Shown here: positions 8,866-17,695 of the stretch, one piece after another
Layout of the letters: every line of letters begins with the position of its first letter
Numbering within the stretch: position 1 is the first letter of the stretch
Source: an uncultured Lachnospiraceae bacterium
Lineage (GTDB): Bacteria; Bacillota; Clostridia; Lachnospirales; Lachnospiraceae
Assembly (NCBI GenBank): GCA_946407725.1
Contig: CAMJPM010000001.1
Coordinates: forward strand, 45,868-109,867
Length of the DNA: 64,000 bases
Reading direction: 5' to 3'
Position numbers and translations under genes: made by a program
The notes under the pieces: model-generated
Databases searched by the model: none
Told to the model about the DNA's origin: nothing
The model's input: the letters and a program-made list of their open reading frames with translations, nothing else

Positions 8866-9828
8866 TTATATAAGATCCGTAAACCGCCTTATCATATTAA
8901 ACCATAATTCCAGCTGTATACGGGCATAATTCTTCAGATTCTTTGATGAATAGGGGAACTTCCTCCCCTCACGGCAGAGTATGTATCCCCTCTTTATACC
9001 CGAAAGATATGGCCTCCCATAGCCGGTGAAAATAAAAAACAGCGCCTTAATCCCGAAACCGAAGAGCAGGAACGGCAGATTTATTAGTATCTGCAGGGAA
9101 GGCATGTTTTTCATCACAATGTACATATTGTTCCTGGCGGAAAGCCGCACCTTGAAATCATTGTATCTGGAGCCCGAAACCCCGCTGCCAAGGTGATATA
9201 TCACGGCATCCGGACAGTATACATTTCTGTATCCCATGATCCGAGCCCTGTAGCCGATATCGATATCCTCAAGGTATGCAAAATGGAATTCATCAAACCA
9301 GCCTATCTCATCTAAGATCTTTCTCCTGTAGATGGCCCCGCCCCCGCAGGCGGAAAAGACATCTGTCTTCGACGAATATCTGTGGGATCTTTTATTCTTT
9401 CCCCTGGCAAAGGCCCAGCCGAATGCACAGTAAAGATCCCCGGCCCCGTCTATCCTGTCCGGCTTCATAAGCTGCAGCATCTTTGAGGATACGGAAAAAA
9501 TCTTTTCATCCTCCTTAATGGTGGATAAAAGATTCTCCACAAATCCACGGTCCGCCTTTGTGTCATTATTCATAAGAATGACAAAGGGCGTGTCGGAGGC
9601 CTTTATTCCTTCATTTACAGCCCTGGAAAAGCCAAAATTGTCGGAAAGCTCAATAAGGGTGACATCCGGATATTCGTTCTTTACTATATCCGTGCTCCCG
9701 TCCTTTGACATATTATCGACTACAATCACCCTGAAATCCTTTATGGTCTGGTCTTTCAGGGAATCAAGGCAGTCCCTTATATACTTTTCTCCCCGGTAAT
9801 TGGGGATTATCACAGTTACTTCGTTCAT
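8866..9828 (-). CDS. Family 2 glycosyltransferase
   Basis: A 320-residue GT-A enzyme beginning EVTVIIPNYRGEKYIRDCL with VVDNMSKDGSTDIV and the DxD-like MNNDTKADRGF near residue 90. The acceptor region has GWFDEFHFAYLEDIDIGYRARI, typical of COG1216 rhamnosyl/galactosyl transferases. The last ~80 residues include two hydrophobic stretches (LLFGFGIKALFFIF) that may sit in the membrane. Its ATG overlaps the stop of the upstream GT2 gene by 4 bases (ATGA-type), so it is translationally coupled within the glycan operon. Donor and acceptor are unknown. Confidence 0.88.
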   Translation of the reverse strand: MNEVTVIIPNYRGEKYIRDCLDSLKDQTIKDFRVIVVDNMSKDGSTDIVKNEYPDVTLIELSDNFGFSRAVNEGIKASDTPFVILMNNDTKADRGFVENLLSTIKEDEKIFSVSSKMLQLMKPDRIDGAGDLYCAFGWAFARGKNKRSHRYSSKTDVFSACGGGAIYRRKILDEIGWFDEFHFAYLEDIDIGYRARIMGYRNVYCPDAVIYHLGSGVSGSRYNDFKVRLSARNNMYIVMKNMPSLQILINLPFLLFGFGIKALFFIFTGYGRPYLSGIKRGYILCREGRKFPYSSKNLKNYARIQLELWFNMIRRFTDLI

Positions 9829-11192
9829 TTCAACCTGAATATTATATCCGGATCCACCACCACAGTGTATCCCCTTTCCCTTACCCTGTCACACATTTTG
9901 AAAGGATCCCTGTCAATAAGCCCCGCAAGCTCCCTCCTTATGGCAAAGGCGTGGATACTTACGGCTTCAGTCTCCCGTGTCATGGATGCCCTGTGCATAT
10001 AACCCGAAAACCTGTAGTCTATTTTACCATATTCCGGAATTCTCCTGCCATCCTTATCCTTTATGTATCCGTTGGAAACAGTACGCCCGGTCCTGCCGAT
10101 TATCCTGGCTCCCACGATACCCACTTCACTTCTTGCAAAATACCCGGCCAAACATTTTTCGTAGTCCGCAGTAAGGGGATTAAGACGGGAATCCAGAAAC
10201 AGGATACAGCTTTCACTTTCCGCCTTTACCTGGGAATAAACGGGATGGAAAAAACCCCTGTGGGGGGAATCCTTTACCACGGCCCCTATGCCCCTTCTGA
10301 TAAAATAATCCTGTACCGCCTTTCTGCCGCTGTCATAGGCGTACAGCTTGTTTAAGGGATTTCCCGCAGTGGATGAGGGGGTAAGCCTCCAGTGATAGAG
10401 TATCTTGTCCACATGGACTATCTTCTCGCGAGGTACGATTTCTGAAAGCCTGAGAATGAGATCATGGTCCTGGGCCCCGTCAAATTCGCTCCGAAGCCCC
10501 TTAAGCTCACGGAGCAGCGTCTTTCTCACCGTTAAAAGGTGGCAGATATAGTTATTTGAGAGCAGCAGATCCAGATTGAAGTCCGGCTTTCTGTTGGGGC
10601 AGAAATAACGGTCGGAAAGGCTGTCATACTTGTCCTCGTCAGTATAGATAACATCAGCGCCAAGAGCCGCCGCCTTTGCGGTTTCAAGCAAAGCATCGGG
10701 AGAAAGCAGGTCATCATGGTCAAGAAAAGACACATATTCCCCTTCCGCCTCCTTTATGGCCTCATTGGTATTCTCCGATATTCCCCGGTTTTCCTTAAGT
10801 TTCCTGTATTTTATCTTAAGACTGATACCCGGATCCTCCGCATATACCTTCACTACCTCATATATACTGCTGTCACTGCCGGCATCGACTATCACGGTTT
10901 CAAAGTTCTTATAGCTCTGTACCGCAAGGGAGTCCAGAAGATGTGCAAAATCATCCATATCCGGCCCGAAAACCGGAATTACCACGCTGATCACAGGAGC
11001 GTTTTCCGGTATCTCCTGATCCTCTCCCGGAATATAGGGGGGTAACTTGTCCCTTTCTAAAGAGTATTTCCGGTCCCCGGCACTTTCCTTTATACCCTCC
11101 GCTATCCGGAAAAGTGCGGCCTTCACCCCGTTTCTTCCCGTATAGTCTTTTATTTTTACGATATTTTCCCGTACTGTCTTAGGATCCATCAC
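9825..11192 (-). CDS. Family 2 glycosyltransferase with degenerate second half
   Basis: A 455-residue protein. After an ~75-residue leader comes a GT-A domain: ISVVIPVFGPDMDDF, FLDHDDLLSPDAL and VIYTDEDKYD, then an SNNYICHLLTVRKTLL and EFDGAQDHDLILRL segment. The same NNYICH...EFDG(A/S)QDHD pattern occurs in the first GT domain of the large protein at 34287-36311, so the two are paralogous. Residues ~300-455 resemble the start of a second domain but lack a clear DxD. It overlaps both neighbours by 4 bases. It probably adds one sugar to the lipid-linked glycan in the cytoplasm; specificity is unknown. Confidence 0.85.
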   Translation of the reverse strand: MMDPKTVRENIVKIKDYTGRNGVKAALFRIAEGIKESAGDRKYSLERDKLPPYIPGEDQEIPENAPVISVVIPVFGPDMDDFAHLLDSLAVQSYKNFETVIVDAGSDSSIYEVVKVYAEDPGISLKIKYRKLKENRGISENTNEAIKEAEGEYVSFLDHDDLLSPDALLETAKAAALGADVIYTDEDKYDSLSDRYFCPNRKPDFNLDLLLSNNYICHLLTVRKTLLRELKGLRSEFDGAQDHDLILRLSEIVPREKIVHVDKILYHWRLTPSSTAGNPLNKLYAYDSGRKAVQDYFIRRGIGAVVKDSPHRGFFHPVYSQVKAESESCILFLDSRLNPLTADYEKCLAGYFARSEVGIVGARIIGRTGRTVSNGYIKDKDGRRIPEYGKIDYRFSGYMHRASMTRETEAVSIHAFAIRRELAGLIDRDPFKMCDRVRERGYTVVVDPDIIFRLK

Positions 11193-12619
11193 AATTCTTC
11201 CAGTATTTTCAAAGCGTTCAGAATAAAGCCCATTACCTTACGCGGTCTGTCCATGTGAAGAGGCAGCATGGAGAGGAAAAGCGAACACTCAAAGAGCCTG
11301 ACCGTCTTTACATCAATTCCAGTCTCCTTTAGCTTATCTTCAAATATACTGCGGTATTCCCTTATATCATGATCCAGGGTGAGACCAAGCTTCATATCGG
11401 AATTTAAGCTTATGGCATAGAGGCCGCTGTTTATAAAATCATACTGTCCCGAAACCGAGTGGGAAAGCTTTGCTATATCATAGAGAGGATCCGAATAGAT
11501 ATCCTTTTCCGACACCGCACCTCTGGGATCTATGAGCCGCATCAGGTTCGCATCCGCCGAATAGAGGATATTTGAAAAACAGAGGTCTCCGTGGCTCACG
11601 GTCTCACATAGTTCCTCCTTTGTCTTTCCTATCATGGCATCATATTTTTCCTCATAGCGGTTTACTATCTCGTCAATGCTGTGAAAATCCGTGCCGCTGG
11701 TAATAAAATTGCTGATCTTCGGAAAATCGGCATGTGCCTTCAGCTCATTTATCCTCTTCTCCACCTTATCTATGTATAAAAGCTTCCTCTTTTCGTAAAA
11801 CTCGTTCCAGGTGACCCTCTTTTTAACACGCTCCGATAAAAAGCGGAACACCAGATCCAGGATCTTTTTAAACTCATCTGTTGAAATGGCCCCGTGAACA
11901 TATCTTATTGCAAGATCCGTCATGTGATAACGCTGCATCTTATAGGAGGCGGTACCGCCCTCATCTTTGTACTCATAGGGGAGTACAAACCAGCTCCTCA
12001 TACTGTCCGGGAGCAGATAGTAAAAGCTGTATTCCGCACGTATCTTTTCCTTATTGCTGCTCCTCTTTATCACGGTATATTCATCACCGGAAAGGGAATT
12101 GAAAAATCTGGCTTCAAAGCCTCCGGTTATAAAGCTTAAAAAGCTCTCCTTTCCGGAGATATCAAGAAAAGCATCATTTTCAACATTATCTAATTCCCCG
12201 GCCTTCTCCCGTATGCTTTCAGGAGTACCGGCGTAGCGGATAAAGTCCTCCCTGCCGGAAAATATCATGGCCGCCGTATTGTCTCCCGCGCTGACACGGA
12301 AATTGCCGCCGGAAAAAGAGCACTTCCTCAATATGACCCCGAACTCCCCTTTATCCTTTATCATGCAGTCTGAAAAGATCAGCAGCACAGCTCTGTCAAA
12401 GACAGACTCATTCATCAGAGCCGGTGAGATATCTCCGTAATCCCTGATTTCCACGTTTACCCTGACCTTATCCGCAGCCTCCCTGACATTTTCCTCAAAG
12501 ATCTCCCTTAAGCGCTTTCTCCTGTATATAATCCTTCCAAAGGATTTTACCCCGGCGATCTCCCTTATATCATCTCCGGGTCTCAGCCTGTCATCATAGA
12601 TTATGATAATATCCTTCAT
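11189..12619 (-). CDS. APH-fold phosphotransferase in glycan operon
   Basis: A 476-residue protein. The C-terminal ~260 residues have an aminoglycoside-phosphotransferase/choline-kinase fold: a Brenner-type catalytic motif SHGDLCFSNILY at 342-353 and the metal-binding LIDPRG near 362-367. The first ~170 residues begin MKDIIIIYDDRLRP and have alternating beta/alpha character; they are not recognised, though a nucleotidyltransferase-like origin is possible. It overlaps both neighbours by 4 bases. It may phosphorylate a sugar or lipid-linked intermediate; no antibiotic-resistance role is implied by context. Substrate unknown. Confidence 0.75.
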   Translation of the reverse strand: MKDIIIIYDDRLRPGDDIREIAGVKSFGRIIYRRKRLREIFEENVREAADKVRVNVEIRDYGDISPALMNESVFDRAVLLIFSDCMIKDKGEFGVILRKCSFSGGNFRVSAGDNTAAMIFSGREDFIRYAGTPESIREKAGELDNVENDAFLDISGKESFLSFITGGFEARFFNSLSGDEYTVIKRSSNKEKIRAEYSFYYLLPDSMRSWFVLPYEYKDEGGTASYKMQRYHMTDLAIRYVHGAISTDEFKKILDLVFRFLSERVKKRVTWNEFYEKRKLLYIDKVEKRINELKAHADFPKISNFITSGTDFHSIDEIVNRYEEKYDAMIGKTKEELCETVSHGDLCFSNILYSADANLMRLIDPRGAVSEKDIYSDPLYDIAKLSHSVSGQYDFINSGLYAISLNSDMKLGLTLDHDIREYRSIFEDKLKETGIDVKTVRLFECSLFLSMLPLHMDRPRKVMGFILNALKILEEL

Positions 12620-13410
12620 GCTTTCGTCGGTGCCGCTCCTTTCTTTTCACTGTGCCAGACAGCAAAGAACACAACTGTCAGGATCAGGAAGATGCCTGAA
12701 CCCATTATGTTATAGACCGTTCCCATGCTGCTCTTTTCACCGGACAGAATGGAATTGATATAGCGGATAAATTCGTCTATGCCGAAATCCAGGCCAAAGG
12801 CGGTAAAAAACGCCTTCATTGCCGCAAATTCCATGCCCCATCCAAGAAGTGAGGATAAGAATACCAGCGGGCTCCTGCCCCTTATCAGCTTTCTTAAAAA
12901 GCTGTGCCAGGAATTGGCATTGTCAAGGGCAGCAAGGAGGGTCATGGCCCTTTGGGATCTTTTTTTCATTATGAGATACTTATTCAGATATCTGTAGGTA
13001 GGGGTAAAAAAGAAATAGCAGAAAAACAGCAGGATAAGTCCTGCAAACAGAAGCATCAGCACAGTATCCGCACCCCGTGCCGTCAGTACCTCAAAGGGCA
13101 GGGTAATGGCAAGAAGCGCCAGGGTGTCAAAAAACCGGTCTATCACCACCAGAAGTATTCCGGTCTTTAATAATCCCGTCATCCTTTTTACCGCCCATAT
13201 CCTGTACAGCTCTCCCAGCTTAAAAGGGATGATGAGATTTACAAATGTCGTCCTCACATAGAGAAAGAGAACGTCAAAAAAAGACAGCCCTTTTTCCTCC
13301 ATAAGGACCAGATAAAACCTTGTGAACTTAAAGACATGGGCCAGTGCAAAGAAGAAAAGCACGGGTCCTAAAAATACTGTATTCAGCCCGAAATTCAGGT
13401 AAAAACTCAT
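12616..13410 (-). CDS. Lysylphosphatidylglycerol-synthase-type (UPF0104) membrane protein, flippase-like
   Basis: A 264-residue polytopic membrane protein with about six or seven hydrophobic segments. LVVIDRFFDTLALLAI and IPFKLGELYRIWAVKR are signature stretches of the LPG_synthase_TM (UPF0104) family, the transmembrane half of MprF-like proteins. Stand-alone members occur in polysaccharide loci and are thought to move lipid-linked substrates. No soluble aminoacyl-transfer domain is present. It overlaps the upstream GT2 and the downstream APH-fold gene by 4 bases each, so the three are translationally coupled and may act on one lipid-linked intermediate. Confidence 0.8.
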   Translation of the reverse strand: MSFYLNFGLNTVFLGPVLFFFALAHVFKFTRFYLVLMEEKGLSFFDVLFLYVRTTFVNLIIPFKLGELYRIWAVKRMTGLLKTGILLVVIDRFFDTLALLAITLPFEVLTARGADTVLMLLFAGLILLFFCYFFFTPTYRYLNKYLIMKKRSQRAMTLLAALDNANSWHSFLRKLIRGRSPLVFLSSLLGWGMEFAAMKAFFTAFGLDFGIDEFIRYINSILSGEKSSMGTVYNIMGSGIFLILTVVFFAVWHSEKKGAAPTKA

Positions 13411-14192
13411 CTGATCTCCTCTGCCCTGTATTCCTCTGTCACCTTATCCCGGTATTCCCCTTTTATCACATCGGGATCCTTTATAAAATCAAACATCATC
13501 TTAAGCACGGTAACCGCCTGGCTCCAGAGCTTCACATTGGACACCTGGTCTGTCTCCCTCCAGGAAATAGGGAAGAAACGGCACTTCTGGTCATAGTACT
13601 TCAATGCCAGCACCATGCAGTAATTAAACATCAGATTGTCGGGGAATTTAATATAAAATCTGTCCTTCAGCATGGAAACGTCATACATGTTAAGACCGCT
13701 TCCCAGGTCAAACACCCGTCTTCCCGTTGCAAAGGCAAAGAGAAAATCATAGACGATATTTCCCATGGTCCGCAGGGCTGAATAACCGTAAAGCCTGCTG
13801 CCCCTCATAAATCTGGCGCCAAGGACACAGTCGTAGAACTCATAATACTTCTTTTTGAAAACCGGGAGAAAATCCCTGATATTCCCCTGATCATCGCCGT
13901 GAAGTATCACCGCATGGGTAAAGCCGTTATTTATGGCATAGTCAAAGGCCACCTTCTGGGAGCCTCCAAGTCCGTAATTTTCCTCATTCCTGAAGAGCTT
14001 TAAGGGGAGATCCCCATGCTCCCTCTGAAACGTAAGGACAGCTTCCTCCGTACCGTCCGTGCTTCTGTTATTAATGACTATCACTTCATCAATATAGCCC
14101 ATCACCTCACTGTCAAGCTGTGACAGTACCCTTACTATCTGCTTTTCACAGTTATAGGCCGGTATAAAAAGCAATATCTTTTCTTTTTCCAC
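13407..14192 (-). CDS. Family 2 glycosyltransferase, DPM1/GtrB-like
   Basis: A 261-residue GT-A enzyme: LLFIPAYNCEKQIVRVL, VINNRSTDGTEEAV, and HGDDQGNIRDF at the metal site (HGDDQG rather than a plain DxD). The fold matches dolichol-phosphate-mannose-synthase-like GT2 enzymes, which load a sugar onto polyprenyl phosphate. There is no C-terminal membrane domain beyond one hydrophobic segment near residues 150-165. It is coupled by a 4-base overlap to the UPF0104 flippase-like gene, so a charge-then-flip pairing is an attractive inference. Confidence 0.85.
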   Translation of the reverse strand: MEKEKILLFIPAYNCEKQIVRVLSQLDSEVMGYIDEVIVINNRSTDGTEEAVLTFQREHGDLPLKLFRNEENYGLGGSQKVAFDYAINNGFTHAVILHGDDQGNIRDFLPVFKKKYYEFYDCVLGARFMRGSRLYGYSALRTMGNIVYDFLFAFATGRRVFDLGSGLNMYDVSMLKDRFYIKFPDNLMFNYCMVLALKYYDQKCRFFPISWRETDQVSNVKLWSQAVTVLKMMFDFIKDPDVIKGEYRDKVTEEYRAEEIR

Positions 14193-14204
14193 AGCGTCAC
14201 CTCT

Positions 14205-15302
14205 TTATATCCCGTCATATATCACCGGAATGTACTTCTCTCCGGTGGAAAAATCCGTAATCTCCGGATCCTGTCTGGTTTTTGCAAAATATGCCCCGTT
14301 CCTTGCCGCGTCAGCCCCGAGAAGATTGAGCGCAGCCTGGTCGTAGTGGTATTTATCCACCATGTGGTCATCACCCACTCCCGAAAGCAGGGTGGAGACC
14401 AGGACAAAACGGGGATCGGTTCTGCAGAGCTCCGTCTGAAGATCCGCTATTCTCTTAAAGGCCTCGTGCTTTCCCTTCTCTCCGCCGATCCTTATCATCA
14501 GGAACTTATCTATCCCCGACATGAATAGCCGGGATGAAAACACATTAATGTCCGCTAAATACTGCTCATCCGGGATATTTTCAAGTACATCATTCTCTCC
14601 CTGCAGAAAAATGAGAAACTGGTTACCTACTGTATAACCGTTTTCCGTAAGCCACTCCTTGGCCCTTAAAAACCTGTCCGTCACCTCTGTACAGACCGCA
14701 TCCGACGCAAAATAAGCCGAACTCATGCCGCCCTTGGACGCAGACACCGCTATAACCGGAGTACCCGTTTCCTCATACCAGGTATTTACGAATGATGTGA
14801 CCAGCGTCCCCCTCTTCATATAGAGGTCATTCATTATCTCGGTGTTTTCATATATACCGAAGGGTTCCACCAGAGTGTAGAGCTTTGTGGGATCCGAAAC
14901 GGAGCGGAATTCCGCCCCTGCGCCGTCAGTTACCCTTCCGGCTTCCCCGGCGTCTCCCCCGTATCCCGACATATTGCTCTGCCCGGCAAAAACTATGAGA
15001 TCCACGATCCGGTCTTCTTTTTTATCCTCTAAAAGCTCCTCTGTTTCCGCCTCAGCAATGGAGCTTTTTATTTCCGGATCCATCTCTTTAACCGGCTCTC
15101 TCTCCGGTTCCGCCACTATCACCTCTCCGGGCATATCTGCAAGGATGCTTCCCTTTACGGTTCCGTTCTTTACCGTGCTCCTGTCTCCCGGAATACCGTT
15201 CCAGGAAATAAAAACAGCGGCTGCTGCGGAAACACACGCCGCAAGGAGCAATAAACCCATGATGATGAAGGCAGTCTTTCTTTTTTTATCCCTTTTTCTC
15301 AA
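14205..15302 (-). CDS. Membrane-anchored SASA/CE6-type carbohydrate acetylesterase
   Basis: A 365-residue extracytoplasmic protein with a signal anchor at about residues 10-32 and an acidic Glu/Lys-rich linker to residue 100. The SGNH-type esterase domain has block I VFAGQSNMSGYGG (Ser109), SASKGGMSS and FLQGENDVLE. A C-terminal DDHMVDKYHYDQ (about 311-322) supplies the likely Asp/His. This is the sialate-O-acetylesterase-like family (SASA/DUF303), which removes O-acetyl groups from glycans. Its first 17 bases overlap the end of the gtrA-like gene. It probably trims or remodels acetyl groups on the polymer made by this operon. Confidence 0.85.
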   Translation of the reverse strand: MRKRDKKRKTAFIIMGLLLLAACVSAAAAVFISWNGIPGDRSTVKNGTVKGSILADMPGEVIVAEPEREPVKEMDPEIKSSIAEAETEELLEDKKEDRIVDLIVFAGQSNMSGYGGDAGEAGRVTDGAGAEFRSVSDPTKLYTLVEPFGIYENTEIMNDLYMKRGTLVTSFVNTWYEETGTPVIAVSASKGGMSSAYFASDAVCTEVTDRFLRAKEWLTENGYTVGNQFLIFLQGENDVLENIPDEQYLADINVFSSRLFMSGIDKFLMIRIGGEKGKHEAFKRIADLQTELCRTDPRFVLVSTLLSGVGDDHMVDKYHYDQAALNLLGADAARNGAYFAKTRQDPEITDFSTGEKYIPVIYDGI

Positions 15303-15729
15303 TAAATATCTTCCTGGTGATAAAGTTGTAGACCATTACAACCCCGGTTGCAAATATCTTTCCCAGCGTTTCTTTATATTTCCAGAGCAGTCCGTTGAAG
15401 CCCTGCTGAAGAAAGACCACGTTATCAAATACCGCCAGCACTCCAAGTATCAGGATCTCATTTAACGCAAGACCTATAAGGGAGAGCACGGCAAAAACAG
15501 TAAACTCCTTCTTCCTGTCCATGTTCTCATCATGGACAAAGACAAACTTCATGCTGGTGAAATAATTGAAAATAAGGGATATGGTAAAACCGAAGAAGGC
15601 TGCAACTGCCACTGTTGTCTTCGCGTTGCCGAAACATGCTATGATCAGTGTATATATGGCAAAGTCTATCAGGAATGAAAGACCTCCCACCACTCCGAAT
15701 TTCAATATCTGTTTAATTAATTTATTCAT
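15286..15729 (-). CDS. GtrA family membrane protein
   Basis: A 147-residue protein with four predicted transmembrane helices and the family start ILKFGVVGGLSFLIDFAIYT, then FNYFTSMKFVFV and a C-terminal VYNFITRKIFI. GtrA proteins are thought to flip polyprenyl-phosphate-linked monosaccharides. The upstream neighbours are a DPM1-like GT2 and a GT87-type membrane protein, giving the order GtrC-like, GtrB-like, GtrA. Its end overlaps the esterase gene by 17 bases. Confidence 0.9.
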   Translation of the reverse strand: MNKLIKQILKFGVVGGLSFLIDFAIYTLIIACFGNAKTTVAVAAFFGFTISLIFNYFTSMKFVFVHDENMDRKKEFTVFAVLSLIGLALNEILILGVLAVFDNVVFLQQGFNGLLWKYKETLGKIFATGVVMVYNFITRKIFIEKKG

Positions 15730-15786
15730 TGCTCCAATTCCAATCCTCTTTTGGAAACGTAATTGAGCGTGATCCGATATCGGTTC

Positions 15787-16494
15787 CTACAGTATCCGGT
15801 TCAGCTTTGCAAAATCCCTGAGGGCATTCCTGCCTATTCCGATTATCCGTTTCATATTTATGGAATTAACTCCCCCCTGTCTGGGCCTGAAGGTAATGGG
15901 GATGTATTTTATCGCTCTGTTATGCTTTGTAAAGGCCACGGTAAGAAGCACATTTGTGAGAAAATAGTCTTTGGGCACGTATCTCAGCTCACGCTTCAGG
16001 GTCTCAGCCTTCATAAGCCTGAAGGGGGTATTGGCATCCTCCACCCACACATGAAAGCATAAGAAAACCACTGCTTTAAGTATCTTTGTGACCAACACCC
16101 TGGACAGACCGTCCTGACGGCTCTTCCTGGAGCCTATTACCATATCGTAGTGCCGCCTGCACCTGAAGAATTCTTCAAATTCCCCGGGATTTGTCTGTCC
16201 GTCGGAATCTGTCTGGAACACATAATCAGCCCCTTCTGAGACGGCATACTTATAACCGCAGAGGACAGTCCCTCCGTGCCCGGAATTTTCTTTGCTTTTT
16301 ACAATGAGCTGTGGTCTTGTCTTCTGTTCTTCCTTAATGACATTTAAGGTTCCGTCACGGCTGCCGTCATTTACTATCACGAGCCTTGATCCTTCCCCGG
16401 CCATGACCGCTATGGGATACCAGTCATTTATCACATTCCTGATATTTGCTTCTTCATTATAAGCCGGAATGATTATATAGAGTTTATCCTGCAT
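15787..16494 (-). CDS. Family 2 glycosyltransferase, GtrB/DPM1-like
   Basis: A 235-residue GT-A enzyme with IIIPAYNEEANIRNVI, IVNDGSRDGTLNVI, SGHGGTVLCGYKYAV and the DxD motif QTDSDGQTNP near residue 95. VEDANTPFRLM and FRPRQGGVNSINM near the C-terminus are typical of polyprenyl-phosphate-glucose/mannose synthases. No C-terminal membrane helices are present, unlike classical GtrB. It lies between the GT87-like gene (22 bases away) and gtrA, and probably makes the undecaprenyl-phosphate sugar used by them. Confidence 0.88.
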   Translation of the reverse strand: MQDKLYIIIPAYNEEANIRNVINDWYPIAVMAGEGSRLVIVNDGSRDGTLNVIKEEQKTRPQLIVKSKENSGHGGTVLCGYKYAVSEGADYVFQTDSDGQTNPGEFEEFFRCRRHYDMVIGSRKSRQDGLSRVLVTKILKAVVFLCFHVWVEDANTPFRLMKAETLKRELRYVPKDYFLTNVLLTVAFTKHNRAIKYIPITFRPRQGGVNSINMKRIIGIGRNALRDFAKLNRIL

Positions 16495-16516
16495 CGGAAG
16501 TCCTCCCGGTCAGTCT

Positions 16517-17695
16517 TTACTGACGCTGTCCCTGTTTACGGAAAAATGATATATACAGAACAAGGAACACATAATATAATCCCGCTGCTGTGTACAATGC
16601 AAAGCGGCTTTCATTGAATATCCTGATCACGAAATAGAAATAAATGAGAAGCACCAGGTACAGTACCCCGATAATGATCTCCGGTCTGTCCGGCTTTTTC
16701 CCATCCGTACCCTTAAAGGTCAGCCCTGATAAAAGCGTTCCGCAGGACACTGCCGACAGCACAAAGAAATCGTAGATCCTGTGGTACGTCATTATAAGGC
16801 TGAAAAGAATGAGCAGGGCAAAAAATCTGTTGTCCTCCTTTGCCGGAAGAATAAAGGCCATTGCCAGACATCCGGCCATTATAAGTGCCGTAAACAAAAG
16901 GCCTGCGGACGTTCCTCCCGAAAGCGCCCCGATATCTATGGATCCCTCCCCGGAAAGCAGTGAGGACACCTGAAGGGGCTGCCTTATCATGTCAATATAG
17001 CTTTTTTTCAGCATCACCGCCCCCACAAAGGTAAGAAGAACATGGGGTATTAGAGATACCAGAAACTCAGTATATTTCCTTTTATATAAAAAATACAACG
17101 CCAGGGGCGCAGTAAGAGTATACTTAAAATACGAGACCGAAAGCGAAAGCCCGGATATTATACCATTTCCTCTCTCCGAAAGATACATCGAAAGCAGGAA
17201 AAAGAAGAATGCGAACAGCGTATGCTGCCCCACTCCCAGCTGATTCCTGAAGGGCATACCGGCAGCTGTCAAAAGCATCAGCATATTAAAGACATCCCTG
17301 TCCATTTCCTTTAAGAAGGTCTTACGGAGAAGCACGCATATTCCTACGGAAAACAGGAGATTTAGAATGAGCCATGCCGTTCTGGCCGCCTTATAGGGCA
17401 GGAATGTCAGGGGAAATAAAAGCATAAGGAGACTCGGAAACTGATTGGCCTCCATTTTCTGGGGCGCCCCCGCCTCCCGGAAAACCCGGTAAAACTCCCC
17501 GACAGGGCTGTTTTCCAACGCCCCGGTGGGTTCCAGGCTCTCCTCATAGGGATTTATTCCGCACCGGAGAGCCAAGGCGGCGTCATATTGAAAATCCTGA
17601 CTGAAATGCAGGGCGTTTTTAGCGCCCTGCAGAACCGAGACGGCAGCCATAAGAAATAATATTATGTAAACCGCCGTCTTAATATGCTTTTTCAT
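16517..17695 (-). CDS. GT87-type polyprenyl-phosphate-dependent membrane glycosyltransferase
   Basis: A 392-residue GT-C fold protein with about ten hydrophobic helices and the GT87/DUF2029 segment ANQFPSLLMLLFPLTFLPYKAARTAW at about residues 83-108 (only its first and last parts are diagnostic). An early extracytoplasmic loop carries DFQYDAALALRCGINPYEE, where the acidic catalytic residue is expected. Enzymes of this family use polyprenyl-phosphate sugars outside the membrane, so it is the natural acceptor-side partner of the downstream DPM1-like and GtrA genes. Its ATG overlaps the pgcA stop by 4 bases. Confidence 0.82.
   Translation of the reverse strand: MKKHIKTAVYIILFLMAAVSVLQGAKNALHFSQDFQYDAALALRCGINPYEESLEPTGALENSPVGEFYRVFREAGAPQKMEANQFPSLLMLLFPLTFLPYKAARTAWLILNLLFSVGICVLLRKTFLKEMDRDVFNMLMLLTAAGMPFRNQLGVGQHTLFAFFFFLLSMYLSERGNGIISGLSLSVSYFKYTLTAPLALYFLYKRKYTEFLVSLIPHVLLTFVGAVMLKKSYIDMIRQPLQVSSLLSGEGSIDIGALSGGTSAGLLFTALIMAGCLAMAFILPAKEDNRFFALLILFSLIMTYHRIYDFFVLSAVSCGTLLSGLTFKGTDGKKPDRPEIIIGVLYLVLLIYFYFVIRIFNESRFALYTAAGLYYVFLVLYISFFRKQGQRQ

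Noticed and set aside
13407-16494. The two DPM1-like GT2 enzymes as a recent duplication
   Set aside because: They share only family motifs; the metal sites (HGDDQG and TDSDGQ) and C-termini differ, so they are old paralogues.
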